From contig OY757924.1 of the NCBI GenBank assembly GCA_963585895.1, positions 58,923,440-58,987,439 of the forward strand: a DNA stretch of 64,000 bases. The letters run 5' to 3'. The notes beneath the pieces are model-generated. The model was not told where the DNA came from. It worked only from the letters and a program-made list of their open reading frames with translations, and did not search any database. How positions within the stretch are numbered: the stretch's first letter is position 1; each line of letters opens with the position of its first letter. The DNA is from Sepioteuthis lessoniana (lineage: Eukaryota; Mollusca; Cephalopoda; Myopsida; Loliginidae). Positions 1 to 10,170 of this stretch are shown here, piece after piece. A program made the position numbers and the translations under genes.

Positions 1-404
1 CTTCGTCCACGCAAGAATCAATTCTTCTCGTAACTTTGAAAGGTTCCCAGTTCTCTGTTAACCCCAACGCTCGTCTCTTCGTACCCCAGCCACCAAAAAT
101 GGGAAGGCGAGTCAAGAAATCCGTCGGTTTATATTAGGATTCACAGAACATCCTACCTCAACTTCCACCTTGTGTTCGTGACATCGTCTGGCCATCCCTG
201 CCACGTCTTCGATGACCGATCTTTAGTGACCTCAGCAACACCCGATACGAGATCAAGTATATCCCGTTACATCTAGCTCATTGGATATGTATGGTTTAAA
301 GGTTATTGTTTCAGAAAATATAGACGGCACCAGGGTTTAAATCTTTGACGAAATTGCGTTTAAGCTTGTGATAATGCCTTTGAAGAAGGTTTACTTTAGT
401 TTCT
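1..404. other. Unassigned start of window
   Basis: Mixed-composition sequence with no convincing reading frame, repeat or RNA signature that I recognise. The first 270 bases are less AT-rich than what follows and may be the end of an element that starts outside the window. Confidence 0.4.
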
Positions 405-600
405 TTGTTCAATGGCATATCAATCTCCGTAGGTTATTTAATGCTTAAATCTTCCTATTAGAAGGACAGTTGTGGTACTATTTAATCCATAGCTGGGAGG
501 ATAAGGGCATTCATAATTTTCATATCAGTATTTGTTTGATTTGGTTGATTTCATGGCATTTCAACCATCGTAGGGTTTTTAATGCCTAATCCTGGTTATA
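405..600 (+). repeat. Family C/D terminal fragments
   Basis: Two pieces of the dispersed terminal motif recur here: GGCATATCAATCTCCG followed by GGTTATTTAATGC near 414-450, and GGCATTTCAACCATCG followed by TTTTTAATGCC near 556-590. The first runs into a stretch (about 470-540) like the middle of SINE B in reverse (a TTTAATCCATAGCTGGGAGG core). This is the same composite (family D) seen at 38426-38577 and, tandemly repeated, at 17427-18000. Confidence 0.6.
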
Positions 601-605
601 GTAGT

Positions 606-855
606 TGTAGTTGACGACCTTAGTCGAGGGCTCCCTTTTCAATAGCTACTGCACTGATATGTATGGGAGGGCGCTACTCCTTTCCCTGAATTGATCCACT
701 TTACCCTTGATACGTACCTTATATTGTTGAGTGTTAAGCAAGGATGTATCAAGTACCATTTTAAAGTCTTTGGTATGACGTGACCAGGGATTGAACCCAG
801 GTCTACCGGACTGTTGGTGAACACTCTACCCACAAGACCAATGAGCTGGTTTAAT
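606..855 (-). mobile_element. SINE A (tRNA-derived), reverse
   Basis: On the minus strand a tRNA-like head (GGTTCAATCCC box-B-like motif near 790-800, preceded by a TGGTCTTGTGGGTAGAGTG box-A-like stretch) is followed by the SINE A body. The body and its 3' end (about 606-640, reading GGGAGCCCTCGACTAAGG) recur at 13461-13983, 22340-22581, 25866-26108, 40086-40349 and 44635-44878. The 40 kb copy has a clear target-site duplication, which defines the unit length of about 250-265 bp. Confidence 0.75.
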
Positions 856-1099
856 CCTCTTTCTACATATAATAAAATATAAATGATTACTAAAACCATT
901 TTGTTGATAACATTTTTAAACGAGCCTGAGCTCATTTTTTGCTCACAGTTAAATTTATCACTAACAATTCAATCAAACATCAGTCATTTGTTTACACACA
1001 GTTTAATCATAAAACAGTTCTATTTCTAATAATTCTAATTATAGATAGGTGTATTTTACAGCCTTAGTCGACTGGCGTGGCAAAAGTATTTGTCCGAAA

Positions 1100-1355
1100 G
1101 TTAATGTGATGGCTTGAACTCGCTTATAGTCCAGCACGTTAATCATTACGCCATTGGGACCCCCTCCTTAGAGAATGGCATGAATCAATCTTTTCTCCAC
1201 CCCCAACTATGCTTAAATAGTTGACCAGAATGTGTTCTCTAGCCTTGGTAGGGCTACTAGTGTATGAGAAGTATAACTCTGAATTTAAACCAGCTTTACT
1301 CCGCTTAGAAATTAACCTTGAGTCACATTCTGGAAGACTGGTTGGATAAATACAT
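1100..1355 (+). mobile_element. Degraded SINE B
   Basis: The order of sub-motifs matches SINE B: AACTCGC/GTCCAG box-B-like, then a CCTTAG/ATGAATC stretch, TATGCTTAAATAGT, GCCTTGGTAGGGCTACTAGT, AACTCTGAATTTAAACC and CATTCTGGAAGACTGGTTGG. It is heavily diverged and the tRNA head is poor. The orientation is forward. Confidence 0.5.
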
Positions 1356-2544
1356 ACATCTAGCCCACTGGACGAGATGTTGAATTTTTTAAACTCCTCA
1401 TTCTTTTGGCAGCTGGAATTTTATTGATATATTATCTTTTCGCACCCGGTATAATTCACTTACAATGATATACAATTTTTTTTATCAGTATCAAATGTAA
1501 AAAAAACCCCAAAAAAACTCCAACGGTGAAAGCAAACTGATAAGTTTAGCAGAGATTAACCCCCCCAAAAAAAAACAAGCAAAAAGAAAAGAAAAAAAAA
1601 AGAAAAAATGAAGCAAACAAAAAACAGATCATTCTGTCGCAAGTAAGTGAATTTATCTAGATTAGTTAGCTTGACTATTTAAAAATTCTATTGTTGTCAG
1701 GTTTTGCTCATCCTATCTTTCTTAAAAGAAAAAACTTTATGAGCCGAACGCTATCTGTAAAGATGAAGCCATTTAAACATAAAGATAAATACTTTACATT
1801 CGTTATTACAAACCAAGCTTAAAATTTCTTCTCTCTGCTGTTAGTATTTTATCACAGTTTGAGTAAATTAAGACCGCTCCCCGAAAATGGCTTCCTTTTT
1901 CATATCTTCAATTCAACGTGTTGCTACTCATGTATGTCTTCTCGTAACAGGATTAAACTGACATTTTTATTCCTTATAAGTTCTATGGTAAACATCAATC
2001 CAATAATTTGAAAGGCTTTAAGTTTTCAGGAAACGTAAGGATCAAGATAGATGGATGAAAAAGAAGAGAAAAAAAGAAGAAGAAGAAAAAAAAAACAACC
2101 TTTTAAGCACTTTTTAAATCATATCCAACGAGTTCGTACGCTAAAATTTAGAAACCTCTTCAATTTACTGTTCATTTTGAGTTCAAACTATTTTCTAACT
2201 AGGTTACATTTTTAAGTAAAATCCGAAAGTAATTACGGATATTTTTTTTAAATCTAAAAGCTTTTACTATCATGAAAAGGATTTCATTTTCAATATTAAT
2301 CTCTTAAATTGACACATCCCTATTGTCATGGCTTACAATATGCTAACAGTGTCTCTTGAGGACGGATGTGACCTGTCCTTCAAAAAGGATTTCCTTGCTA
2401 TGACACTAAACTGCATATGATGGCGAAATTTCACTTCTGGAATTCGGGATAGTATTCAGTAAACCTTCATTGCCATTACTCCCAGACATATAATGGAATT
2501 CAGAAGTTGTAATACTCTGTTAGAGTCATATATATATATATATA
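1356..2544. other. AT-rich unassigned sequence
   Basis: Homopurine and A-rich stretches (about 1495-1640 and 2050-2100) and a short (TA)n run at 2529-2545. Nothing recognisable as a gene or element. A GGAATTC-containing stretch near 2340-2520 faintly resembles foldback family C (GACACTAAACTGCATATGATGG) and may be a decayed copy. Confidence 0.4.
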
Positions 2545-2954
2545 TACGTTTGGAAGTGATTCCGTTTCCAGAAGATTTATCACAGAGGTCAGTAAATTTA
2601 TTCTACTAAACTATTCATTTAAAAATGCACATTTGATTTAAAATAGTAATGTCTTGAATCTCAGCTGTATTATGTGTTGTTTAAATGAAGAATGAAGACT
2701 TATGCGACTTAATTTTCAGGAAAATCTTTACTTTTGGAAGACGAACTTCTAAATTTGCTAAAGAAAACCCCCAAAATTGCCCCCCCCTGAAAAGAAAGGA
2801 AAAAGAAAAAAAAAATCCAAAACACCTCAAATGTAGTCTAACACGTGCTAAAGACGAAAGCCATAAAAGAGTTGACTCCTCCTCTCTCTTTCTTTCTCTC
2901 TCTCTGTGTCTCTCTCTCTCTCTCTCTCTCTCTGTCCAACACTAGATGACCATG
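2545..2954 (+). repeat. 410-bp direct repeat, copy 1
   Basis: Runs from TACGTTTGGAAGTGATTCCG to AGATGACCATG and is nearly identical to 9646-10053. The visible differences are in homopolymer and (TC)n lengths plus a few bases at the (TC)n edge. It contains a poly-C run, an A-run and a (TC)n tract. The two copies flank the Tx1-like element in the same orientation. It could be a tandem duplication of the locus into whose spacer the element inserted. It is not an LTR, because there are no TG...CA ends. Confidence 0.9.
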
Positions 2955-3004
2955 ATATGGGAGAGGAACCTTTAATATAAATACTATTAAAATTAGTAAT
3001 AATT

Positions 3005-3022
3005 GAATCCTTCATTTGTTGA
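3005..3022 (+). repeat. Left 18-bp duplication of Tx1-like element
   Basis: GAATCCTTCATTTGTTGA occurs here and exactly again at 9617-9634, bracketing the Tx1-like element. This is the pattern of a target-site duplication made by target-primed reverse transcription. An alternative is that the motif is part of the element's own ends. Confidence 0.7.
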
Positions 3023-3297
3023 GTCTCGAGTTATGGTAGAGTCTTGACCACGCTTTTGTCTGTTTGACCAGTAAGTTTTTCTAATTATTGTTAAATCTGT
3101 TCTTGTTTTGGAAAATACTGTTATTTGTTGAATTGAGTTATTGTTTGAACTTTTATTGTTGACTACCCCTCCCCCAAACAATTGTTATTTGTTTGCTGAG
3201 GGGGGTCAAAGCTTGTTTTTGGAATTTTTTTGTTTTGGAAAATAACAAACACACCAAAAGAACTCTTTCGTCTTGCCTGGTTGCCTAATAAGCAACT

Positions 3298-5406
3298 ATG
3301 GCAACCGAATCCCCAATTCTAGTAGCGACACCTTCACCATCTCCGTCGCTTACTGACTTTTTTGACGGCACAAGTCCCCCCTCCAAACCAGAAAACAAAT
3401 GGCCAATTCTCTCTTCGGCCAGTAGTAGCATTCCGCCCGCACAAAAAGTGCCATCATTGCCGGCCTCCTGGTCGGACAAAATTACACAAAATGTGTGTAA
3501 TATGGACTTCGGGAAATTAAAAGAAAAATATGACAAATATTTTGACGGAAACAGGATTTTTCCAATCCCGGAACTGGTCGAGCAGGTGAAACCGAAAACG
3601 GTGTCATTTGTCATCACCGACTTAAAAACACGAAGGTTGGCCGGCATAAAGAAGGAAACCTTCGAAGAATTATTAAAAGGGGCAGGAATCCCGGCGAAAT
3701 ATTACTGCCGTCGCAGTTTCGCCACCTGGGACGTGTTATTACCATCCCAGGAACTGGCAGCCAAGCTAGCTGGAGAAAGCATTAACTCCAAATTCTTCAG
3801 ACTCCAGCCCGAATACATGGGGAGACGACGGATACGTGTCACCGTGTGTAATGTCCCAATAGAACTGAACGAAGAAGTGCTGGCGGCATATCTATGCAAA
3901 CATGGCGACATAGAGAACATTATTAAAGCCAAGTCCAGCACCGGGACAGCGCACGGCGATTACGTCTTCACCATGTGTTTGGACCGAGGGGGGTTTGGAA
4001 CCATTCCCCATACCATAGAGTATGAAACACAAGTAATGACGGTGGTTGTGGAGGGCAGGAAGCCCCAATGCTGGAATTGTAAACAGCTAGGGCACTTTTC
4101 CAAATCCTGCCCTCAAAAGATAATGCAACCAGGCCAGACAGTGGCAACCACAGCAGTAGCAGCAGCAACAACTACACCGTCGACAAAGGCAACGGCGACA
4201 GTAGCTTGCGAGAGCCCTAATGCAGAAACTGGGGACCACCCCGATAAAGATGAAGAGGGGTGGACCCAGGTACAAAGAGGGAAGCCAAAAAAGAAGGCTT
4301 CTGCGAAGGCCAACACGACAACCACCGTCACTACTAAGACTACTGAAAAACAGCAGCAACAACAACCATCATCAGCAGTAGCAAAGACTCCATCATCATC
4401 ATCATCATCATCAACAGTAATACAAAAGAAAACTAAAGACATACCAGAAAGCATGGAAGTCGCAGTCAACCTGAAGAGACGTCGAGACAGTGGGGACTCG
4501 CAGAAGGACGGGGGTGAGAAAAAACACATTAAGGATAAAAAAGTACACCCCCAAACACCATCCCAGTCTCAAAAAAAGGGGGAACAGTCCCAAACACCAT
4601 CTCAGTCTCAAACAAAGCATCCCCAAACACCATCTCAGTCTCAGTCAAAGTCTCAATCCAAGCATCCCCAAACACCATCCCAGTCTCAACCAAAGGGGGA
4701 TGAAAACAAGGAAAAATCACCGGTCAAACCCGAAAGACCAGCCCAATTAATCCCGCTCCCACAACAATCGAAAAGTACCCCGACTGACGACTTCCCACTT
4801 TCCCCGCAATCACCTTCACTAGCCCCCATCACCACACCCAAACTAATCACACGGTCCCATTCGGTGACCAGAGCATCAACCCCTTCACCATCAACAACAA
4901 AACAGCGCTCGCAGTCGGTCTCAAGTGAGGTGCGACGGGCGACAAACGCCTTTTACTTTTGTGAGGACATATTGGAGCCCCAGCACCTAGACCATGTCCT
5001 CAAGAAAGCCCTTAAGCCCCTGTTGGCTCTGAAGACAATTGAAAAAAAGGACATTACGAATCCGTACAATTTTCCAAATGTACCAATGTTGACCACATTC
5101 GTCCGTGCGGCTGGTAACCGAACTAAGGAGCTTTGGCTTTTTATTGAGGAAGCCAGTCGGGCGGACGTAATGTTGGCCGACACTACCAATGTAATGTTGC
5201 GGAAGATGTTAGCATATTGTGCGGGAAGGGTCCCGATTTTAGTTCACCCTTCCTTCTATAGGTCATCAAAATTGAGGTACCCCATGGATGTCGGGGGAAT
5301 CACCAGAGACGACCGAGTTAGCACTGAGCTCGGTACCGGATCCCTGCGTCAGGCCGTCGGCATCCTTACTCCCAAGGATTTCCGGCCCGTAGTCGACAGT
5401 GAGTAA
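3298..5406 (+). CDS. Tx1-like LINE ORF1 protein (RRM-like plus CCHC)
   Basis: A 702-residue ORF starting at the first ATG after the leader. In LINEs the ORF1 protein binds the element's RNA and forms the ribonucleoprotein that enters the nucleus. Residues about 95-240 look like two tandem RRM-like folds; the RRRIRVTVCNVP segment begins the second. A zinc knuckle of the form C-X2-C-X4-H-X4-C lies at residues 258-271 (C258, C261, H266, C271). The following 250 residues are low complexity: a poly-Gln/poly-Ser stretch, then four QTPSQSQ repeats (nt about 4550-4690) in a Lys-rich context. A more ordered C-terminal domain (about 545-702) follows. The layout resembles ORF1 of the Tx1 group and the ZCCHC3-type domain order. 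ORF1 stops 14 nt before the ORF2 ATG, suggesting downstream re-initiation. The frame is intact. Confidence 0.85.
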   Translation: MATESPILVATPSPSPSLTDFFDGTSPPSKPENKWPILSSASSSIPPAQKVPSLPASWSDKITQNVCNMDFGKLKEKYDKYFDGNRIFPIPELVEQVKPKTVSFVITDLKTRRLAGIKKETFEELLKGAGIPAKYYCRRSFATWDVLLPSQELAAKLAGESINSKFFRLQPEYMGRRRIRVTVCNVPIELNEEVLAAYLCKHGDIENIIKAKSSTGTAHGDYVFTMCLDRGGFGTIPHTIEYETQVMTVVVEGRKPQCWNCKQLGHFSKSCPQKIMQPGQTVATTAVAAATTTPSTKATATVACESPNAETGDHPDKDEEGWTQVQRGKPKKKASAKANTTTTVTTKTTEKQQQQQPSSAVAKTPSSSSSSSTVIQKKTKDIPESMEVAVNLKRRRDSGDSQKDGGEKKHIKDKKVHPQTPSQSQKKGEQSQTPSQSQTKHPQTPSQSQSKSQSKHPQTPSQSQPKGDENKEKSPVKPERPAQLIPLPQQSKSTPTDDFPLSPQSPSLAPITTPKLITRSHSVTRASTPSPSTTKQRSQSVSSEVRRATNAFYFCEDILEPQHLDHVLKKALKPLLALKTIEKKDITNPYNFPNVPMLTTFVRAAGNRTKELWLFIEEASRADVMLADTTNVMLRKMLAYCAGRVPILVHPSFYRSSKLRYPMDVGGITRDDRVSTELGTGSLRQAVGILTPKDFRPVVDSE

Positions 5407-5420
5407 GGTAAGTGGGATTG

Positions 5421-6413
5421 ATGGCTCTTAACCTTGCTACGTTGAATGTGAGGGGATTGAGGGATTCAAGCAAGTGTGCGCGCTTGCTTGGTGAACTCAA
5501 AACTCTCGGCGTAGATGTTGCTGCAGTGCAAGAAACTCACTTCATTTGCGGTGCGGACTGTCGTGTGCTGGAGAAGGATTTTAATGTTTTTTCAGCATAT
5601 GGCAGCCGTGCCAGCGCTGGGGTTTCCTTGCTAGTTGGACGCAGCCTTGATGCCGATGTTGACGTTGTTTTTGCAGGTGACGGGGGCCGACTGGTTGTGG
5701 CCGATGTTGCCGTGAAAAGTTTCAAGTTTCGTCTGGTTGCGGTTTATGCGCCCATTATCGCTGTGGAGAGGGTTTCCTTTTTTCGTCGGTTGGCGCCGTT
5801 CCTGGACGATACGAAGCGTCTAGTTTTAATGGGTGATTGGAATGCGATCCTTGATCCCAAGATAGATAAGGTCGGGCGGGGAGCTAGTAGTGCGGGAAGG
5901 TGTGAGAGCAGCCTTGCCGGCCTCATGACTCGTCATGATCTGGTCGACAGGTTTCGTCTTGATCACCCAGGGCGGCAGATGTGGACGTGGTTAGAAAGCT
6001 CGCCCTCTGCCAAAGTGGGTACCTACTTGGACAGAGTGTTAGTTAGAAGAGCTGACATCGATTTTGTTAGTTGTCCCACGTTCCACCTGATAGCGTGGAC
6101 TGACCATAAACTTGTTAACGTCAGTCTACGGTTAGCTGATAGGCCTAGTCTGGCCGGCTACTGGAAGTTCAATACCTCCTTACTGGAGATACGGGACTTC
6201 CGGGAGCGGCTGGAATCCCTAATCAAGCGGGCGTTAGTGGGGGCGGTTACCGGGAATAGGTGGTGGGGATCTCTTAAGCATAGGATTAGAGATTTCGCTA
6301 CCAAGTACGGTCAACAGCTCAATTTAGATAGGGCCAAGGAAGCGAAATCTATAGAAGATAGACTTTCCCGGGCGGTGGCAGGGGGGGGACTCCCTAAACG
6401 TAGAGCTAGCTAG
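5421..6413 (+). CDS. Tx1-like LINE ORF2, AP-endonuclease part
   Basis: First section of ORF2, starting at the ATG at 5421; the same frame is open from 5412 but without an ATG. It encodes an apurinic/apyrimidinic-type endonuclease that nicks target DNA for reverse transcription. The expected active-site residues are present in order: N9 (TLNVRG), E38 (VQETH), D139 and N141 (GDWNA), D204 (YLDRVLV), and D228-H229 (WTDHK, in place of the usual SDH). A linker of about 90 residues toward the reverse transcriptase follows. The frame ends prematurely at 6413 because of a run of eight G at 6381-6388. Immediately after that run the +1-shifted frame continues with an uninterrupted reading into the reverse transcriptase. 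One surplus G, real or artefactual, explains the break. Confidence 0.85.
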   Translation: MALNLATLNVRGLRDSSKCARLLGELKTLGVDVAAVQETHFICGADCRVLEKDFNVFSAYGSRASAGVSLLVGRSLDADVDVVFAGDGGRLVVADVAVKSFKFRLVAVYAPIIAVERVSFFRRLAPFLDDTKRLVLMGDWNAILDPKIDKVGRGASSAGRCESSLAGLMTRHDLVDRFRLDHPGRQMWTWLESSPSAKVGTYLDRVLVRRADIDFVSCPTFHLIAWTDHKLVNVSLRLADRPSLAGYWKFNTSLLEIRDFRERLESLIKRALVGAVTGNRWWGSLKHRIRDFATKYGQQLNLDRAKEAKSIEDRLSRAVAGGGLPKRRAS

Positions 6414-7758
6414 GGGGGACCTTGAGCGCGAGAGTAGCGAGCGCTACAAGGGCTACGTAGTTAGATCTAGGTTAAAGAGAGTTCTCAACGAAGCTGTGAA
6501 GACGAACGCGACTGCGCGTGAAGAAGAAGTGCGAAGGTTCCCCGATCGGTATATCGTTTCTGTCAAGGCCCCGGACGGGCGACTGCTGCGTTCGAGTCGT
6601 GAGATACGTGATGCCTTTCGGGCGCACTTTCGGGGTCGCTTTGCCCGCTGCACTGATCTCCCGATCCGGGAGTTTCGTAGCTATCTTGCCGACTTCCCCC
6701 GCCTTGGGGCGGCTGAAGCGGCTGGCTGCGAGGGTGTGGTTACTGAATGCGAAGTCCGTGACGCGTTGAAGCAGGTCGGCCTGAACATGTCGCCGGGACT
6801 GGATGGTTTTCCCTACGAAGTGTACTTGAGGATGTCGCACATGTTTGTGCCTATTCTGACGGATATGTTCAACCATTGGTTCGCCCAGGGAGCCATCCCT
6901 GGTAGCGTTACCAAGGGCGTGATCACATTGCTGAAGAAAGGTGGCAGGCATGTTTGGGAGGGCTTAGATGATTACAGGCCCATAACTCTGCTTAACACAG
7001 AGTTAAAGATTTTGGCCCGGGTCTTGGCGAATCGTTTACAGCGTGTCATCAGTGATCTGATCGGCCCTGAACAGACCTTTGCTGTGAAGGGAAGATCGAT
7101 CCAGGACAATCTGCACTTGATTCGCGAGGTCCTAGAGGGGATAGGAGACGACACAGAAGCCGCGCTGATCAGTTTAGATCAGTCCAAGGCCTTCGATAGG
7201 GTAGACCATCGGTTCTTGGCATCTGTTTTGGAGACTGCCGGATTCAAACCGGAGTTCCGCAGATGGATTAGCATGATGTACCACAACCCTCAGGCAGTGG
7301 TGCAGGTGAACGGAAGGCGTTCGAGGGTATTCGCGATCGAGCGTTCGGTGCGGCAGGGCTGCCCGTTGTCTCCTCTTCTCTATGTCCTCGCGTTGGAGCC
7401 CCTCCTGCGCAGGCTTAGGGATGAGGGGACAAGTCCGTCCCTGCGCGGTATACCTCTTGTTAGCAGCCTTGCGGCAAGGGTTTCCGCGTTCGCTGATGAT
7501 ATCACAGTGTTTGTATCCCGCCGTCTGGATATAAAGGCTGTGAAGAAGGCGGTTAGCGAGTACGAGCGGATTGCAGGGGCCAAGGTCAACTTTGACAAAA
7601 GCGAAGATTTGCGGCTTGGTGCTTGGAGGGGTAGCGATACTCTTCCAGGGCCCTTCCGCTGGAGTGACGGACCCGTCCGCATCCTCGGGGTGTGGTTCGG
7701 GCCCGACCTCCAACTGGAGCGAAATTGGTCGGAAGTACAAGCTAAGGTGAATGCCTAG
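6389..7758 (+). pseudogene. Tx1-like LINE ORF2, reverse transcriptase part
   Basis: Continuation of ORF2 after the frameshift; the frame is open from the G-run although no good ATG exists (an open GTG lies at 6496). It encodes the reverse transcriptase: MSPGLDGFPYE, DYRPITLLN, the first catalytic Asp in SLDQSKAFD (GAT at 7177), RQGCPLSPLLY, and the catalytic FADD box at nt 7489-7500, then a VRILGVWFG thumb-type motif. It ends at an in-frame TAG at 7756-7758. The same frame continues straight on, so this looks like a nonsense change, most simply CAG to TAG. Confidence 0.85.
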
Positions 7759-8889
7759 GTGGGAATCTGGCTTTCAAGGAGGTTGTCCTTAAAGGGTAGG
7801 GCGGAGGCGTGCGCCGTGTACGTCTTCCCCCTGATTCTTTACCGATTGGCTGTACTTCCTCTGCCTAAGGCACGTCGGTTGGCACTGCAACAATCCCTTT
7901 CCAGATTACTCTGGGGAGGTGCAAGGCCGATGGTCCGTAGGCAGGTCTGTATCCAACGTACGCGCAACGGGGGTCTAGGTATGCCTGATCTGGAGAGCCA
8001 CTGGCTTGCTGAAAGACTTGCATACTTGGGCAGAGTCTTGACGGGGACTGCAGTGTGGAGGCTGAAGGCGAGTCGGACTTTTCCTCGCCTCCAGTCAGAC
8101 CCAAAGGCTGAAGGTCGACGTAAGCCTGTGGGCGAAACACTGTTTGTCCGCGAGTGCCGAACGGCCCTTCGTAACCTTCTTGGGTCCAGTGACCTTTCAC
8201 GGCCTCGAAAAGAGCTATATCGGGAGCTAGTGGTGGGTTCCGCTTCTGATCCTCTCAGCGAGCGGCGCGGCTGGACGACGGAGGAGATCCGCTCTCATTG
8301 GAATTGGGCGCCAGGATCGAGCTTCTTGAACAACTCCGAGTTCTCGCTCACCTGGCGACTTGTGCGAAATGCGTTACCCCTTGCCGGCTTGAACTACAAG
8401 GCGGGCCTGGCAGACATGCCCGATTGCGCTCGCTGCGGCAGTGGCTTGGAAGAAACGGCTGAGCACGCCTTCTACTACTGCGAGCGAGTCCGTCCGTTTT
8501 GGGATCACGTCGGCGAGTGGACGGCCCGCATCGAGCCCAAACAGCTCGTGCTGCTCGACGTTGGTTACGTCGTGGACAACGTTCTTCCTCCGTTTCAGGG
8601 TGAGAAGCGTGTGGTGTTTCTCGCGATCCTGGCTGTAGCTAGAATGGTGGTGTGGACGACGCGAAACAAGGGATTTTATGACGATGCAAACTTTTCTCAT
8701 CGTGATCTGGTTTTGTTTTTTCGGCATCAGCTGAGGGTCAAAATCAGATGCGATAGAAAACGCTTGGACCGCATAAAATTCAGCAAAAGGTGGGTGAATG
8801 CAGCGAGCCTGGTCGTGCGAAAGGGGGCAATGTTGGAGTCATCCTTCCCTCCTCTGCCGACTCATGGCGTCTACGGTACGGGTCCTTAG
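7759..8889 (+). pseudogene. Tx1-like LINE ORF2, C-terminal CCHC part
   Basis: In-frame continuation of ORF2 beyond the TAG. It starts in the region just after the reverse transcriptase (LPLPKARRLALQQSLSRLLW, typical of Tx1-group ORF2) and ends at 8889. A C-terminal zinc-binding motif CARCG...EHAFYYC lies at about nt 8425-8481, as in many LINE ORF2 proteins. There are no further stops across 376 codons, so apart from two lesions the whole ORF2 of about 1155 codons is preserved. Confidence 0.8.
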
Positions 8890-9616
8890 GGACCCCACCC
8901 CTGGTGAGTAGAACTGTTCCCCTTTTCTCTTTTGGTACATAGGTACCTAGTTAGCAGTATGTTGTGTGTCATTGTCCCCGTTATCTAGTTGTTAGTTCTC
9001 AAGATCTTCCCCATCCCCATTATTTTTGGTACCTCAGCCCGTGTCCCAGCCCACGTTTACTGAAGATCTTGAACACTCATATGTATATATATAAAAAATC
9101 AAAAATATAAAATTTATAAAAATCATATCACCCACTTGTATTAACCCATTCCGCGCCCGACCCGTTATTTCTTTTACCCCCGTAGATTAGGATCCTAATC
9201 CCACTTAGGGCAGGTCCGGCTTGTTTTCGGTTCCTTTCGCCCCGGAAAACAGTCGGCCTCCGATTTTAGAGACGGGGGGATGGGAGGGTAACCAAATGGG
9301 GATTTTTTCCTTGTTTTTCGTTTATTTCGGGGTTTTTCTCCCATCCCCATCACAAGCATTGTATATAAATCATGAATAAAAATCATCCATCAATTTTCGG
9401 GTTTTAAGTAGGACTTTTCATAGAGTACATGTGGTATTTTGGTGATTGCTGCGCATATGGCGACGGATGAATGGTTATATATTGTATTGTTGAATGGGTC
9501 GGCGAATGTGGCTAGCTAGGTCCCGTAGAACATATAGAAAGGCATGACCGCTCTTTTCCCCCTCCCCCAAAAAACTTGAGGCCTTGTGCCTACCATTTTT
9601 GTAAAATGGAAATAAA
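8890..9616 (+). other. 3' untranslated region of the Tx1-like element
   Basis: Non-coding tail between the ORF2 stop and the right 18-bp duplication. It is C/T-rich at first, with an AT-rich stretch at 9090-9130. A polyadenylation-like AATAAA occurs at 9611-9616, directly before the duplication. No long poly-A is present. Confidence 0.6.
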
Positions 9617-9634
9617 GAATCCTTCATTTGTTGA
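9617..9634 (+). repeat. Right 18-bp duplication of Tx1-like element
   Basis: Exact second copy of GAATCCTTCATTTGTTGA (first at 3005-3022). Confidence 0.7.
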
Positions 9635-9645
9635 AATAGTATGCG

Positions 9646-9999
9646 TACGTTTGGAAGTGATTCCGTTTCCAGAAGATTTATCACAGAGGTCAGTAAATTT
9701 ATTCTACTAAACTATTCATTTAAAAATGCACATTTGATTTAAAATAGTAATGTCTTGAATCTCAGCTGTATTATGTGTTGTTTAAATGAAGAATGAAGAC
9801 TTATGCGACTTAATTTTCAGGAAAATCTTTACTTTTGGAAGACGAACTTCTAAATTTGCTAAAGAAAACCCCCAAAATTGCCCCCCCCCTGAAAAGAAAG
9901 GAAAAAGAAAAAAAAATCCAAAACACCTCAAATGTAGTCTAACACGTGCTAAAGACGAAAGCCATAAAAGAGTTGACTCCTCCTCTCTCTTTCTTTCTC

Positions 10000-10033
<34 letters not shown>

Positions 10034-10053
10034 CACCACCACCAGATGACCAT
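9646..10053 (+). repeat. 410-bp direct repeat, copy 2
   Basis: Near-identical to 2545-2954, same orientation, including the poly-C, A-rich and (TC)n blocks. It is followed by sequence unlike that after copy 1, so the duplication ends at AGATGACCATG. Confidence 0.9.
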
Positions 10054-10138
10054 GTAATATACCCCAAAATTTCTTTGAATTTTAACATCCAGCAGTCCTG
10101 GACTTTAACTAAGTTAAAACTTAAGATAAAAAAAAAAG

Positions 10139-10170
<32 letters not shown>

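Larger units (their letters stand above)
3023..9616 (+). mobile_element. Tx1-like (L1/Tx1 group) non-LTR retrotransposon
   Basis: A 6.6-kb two-ORF LINE bounded by an 18-bp direct duplication. A short 5' leader (3023-3297) precedes ORF1 (CCHC protein), then ORF2 with AP-type endonuclease, reverse transcriptase and C-terminal CCHC domain, then a 3' UTR (8890-9616) ending GGAAATAAA just before the right duplication. The coding part is more GC-rich than its surroundings, especially ORF2, consistent with recent arrival. ORF2 is interrupted twice, so this copy should be inactive unless the changes are sequencing errors. Confidence 0.85.

Noticed and set aside
4087..4720. Several reverse or shifted open frames over ORF1
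   Set aside because: They are shadows produced by the low-complexity repeat coding of ORF1; their compositions (poly-Cys, poly-Val) make no protein sense.
2545..10053. The 410-bp direct repeats as LTRs of a retrotransposon
   Set aside because: They lack TG...CA ends, a primer-binding site and polypurine tract, and the interior is a two-ORF non-LTR element with its own 18-bp duplication.
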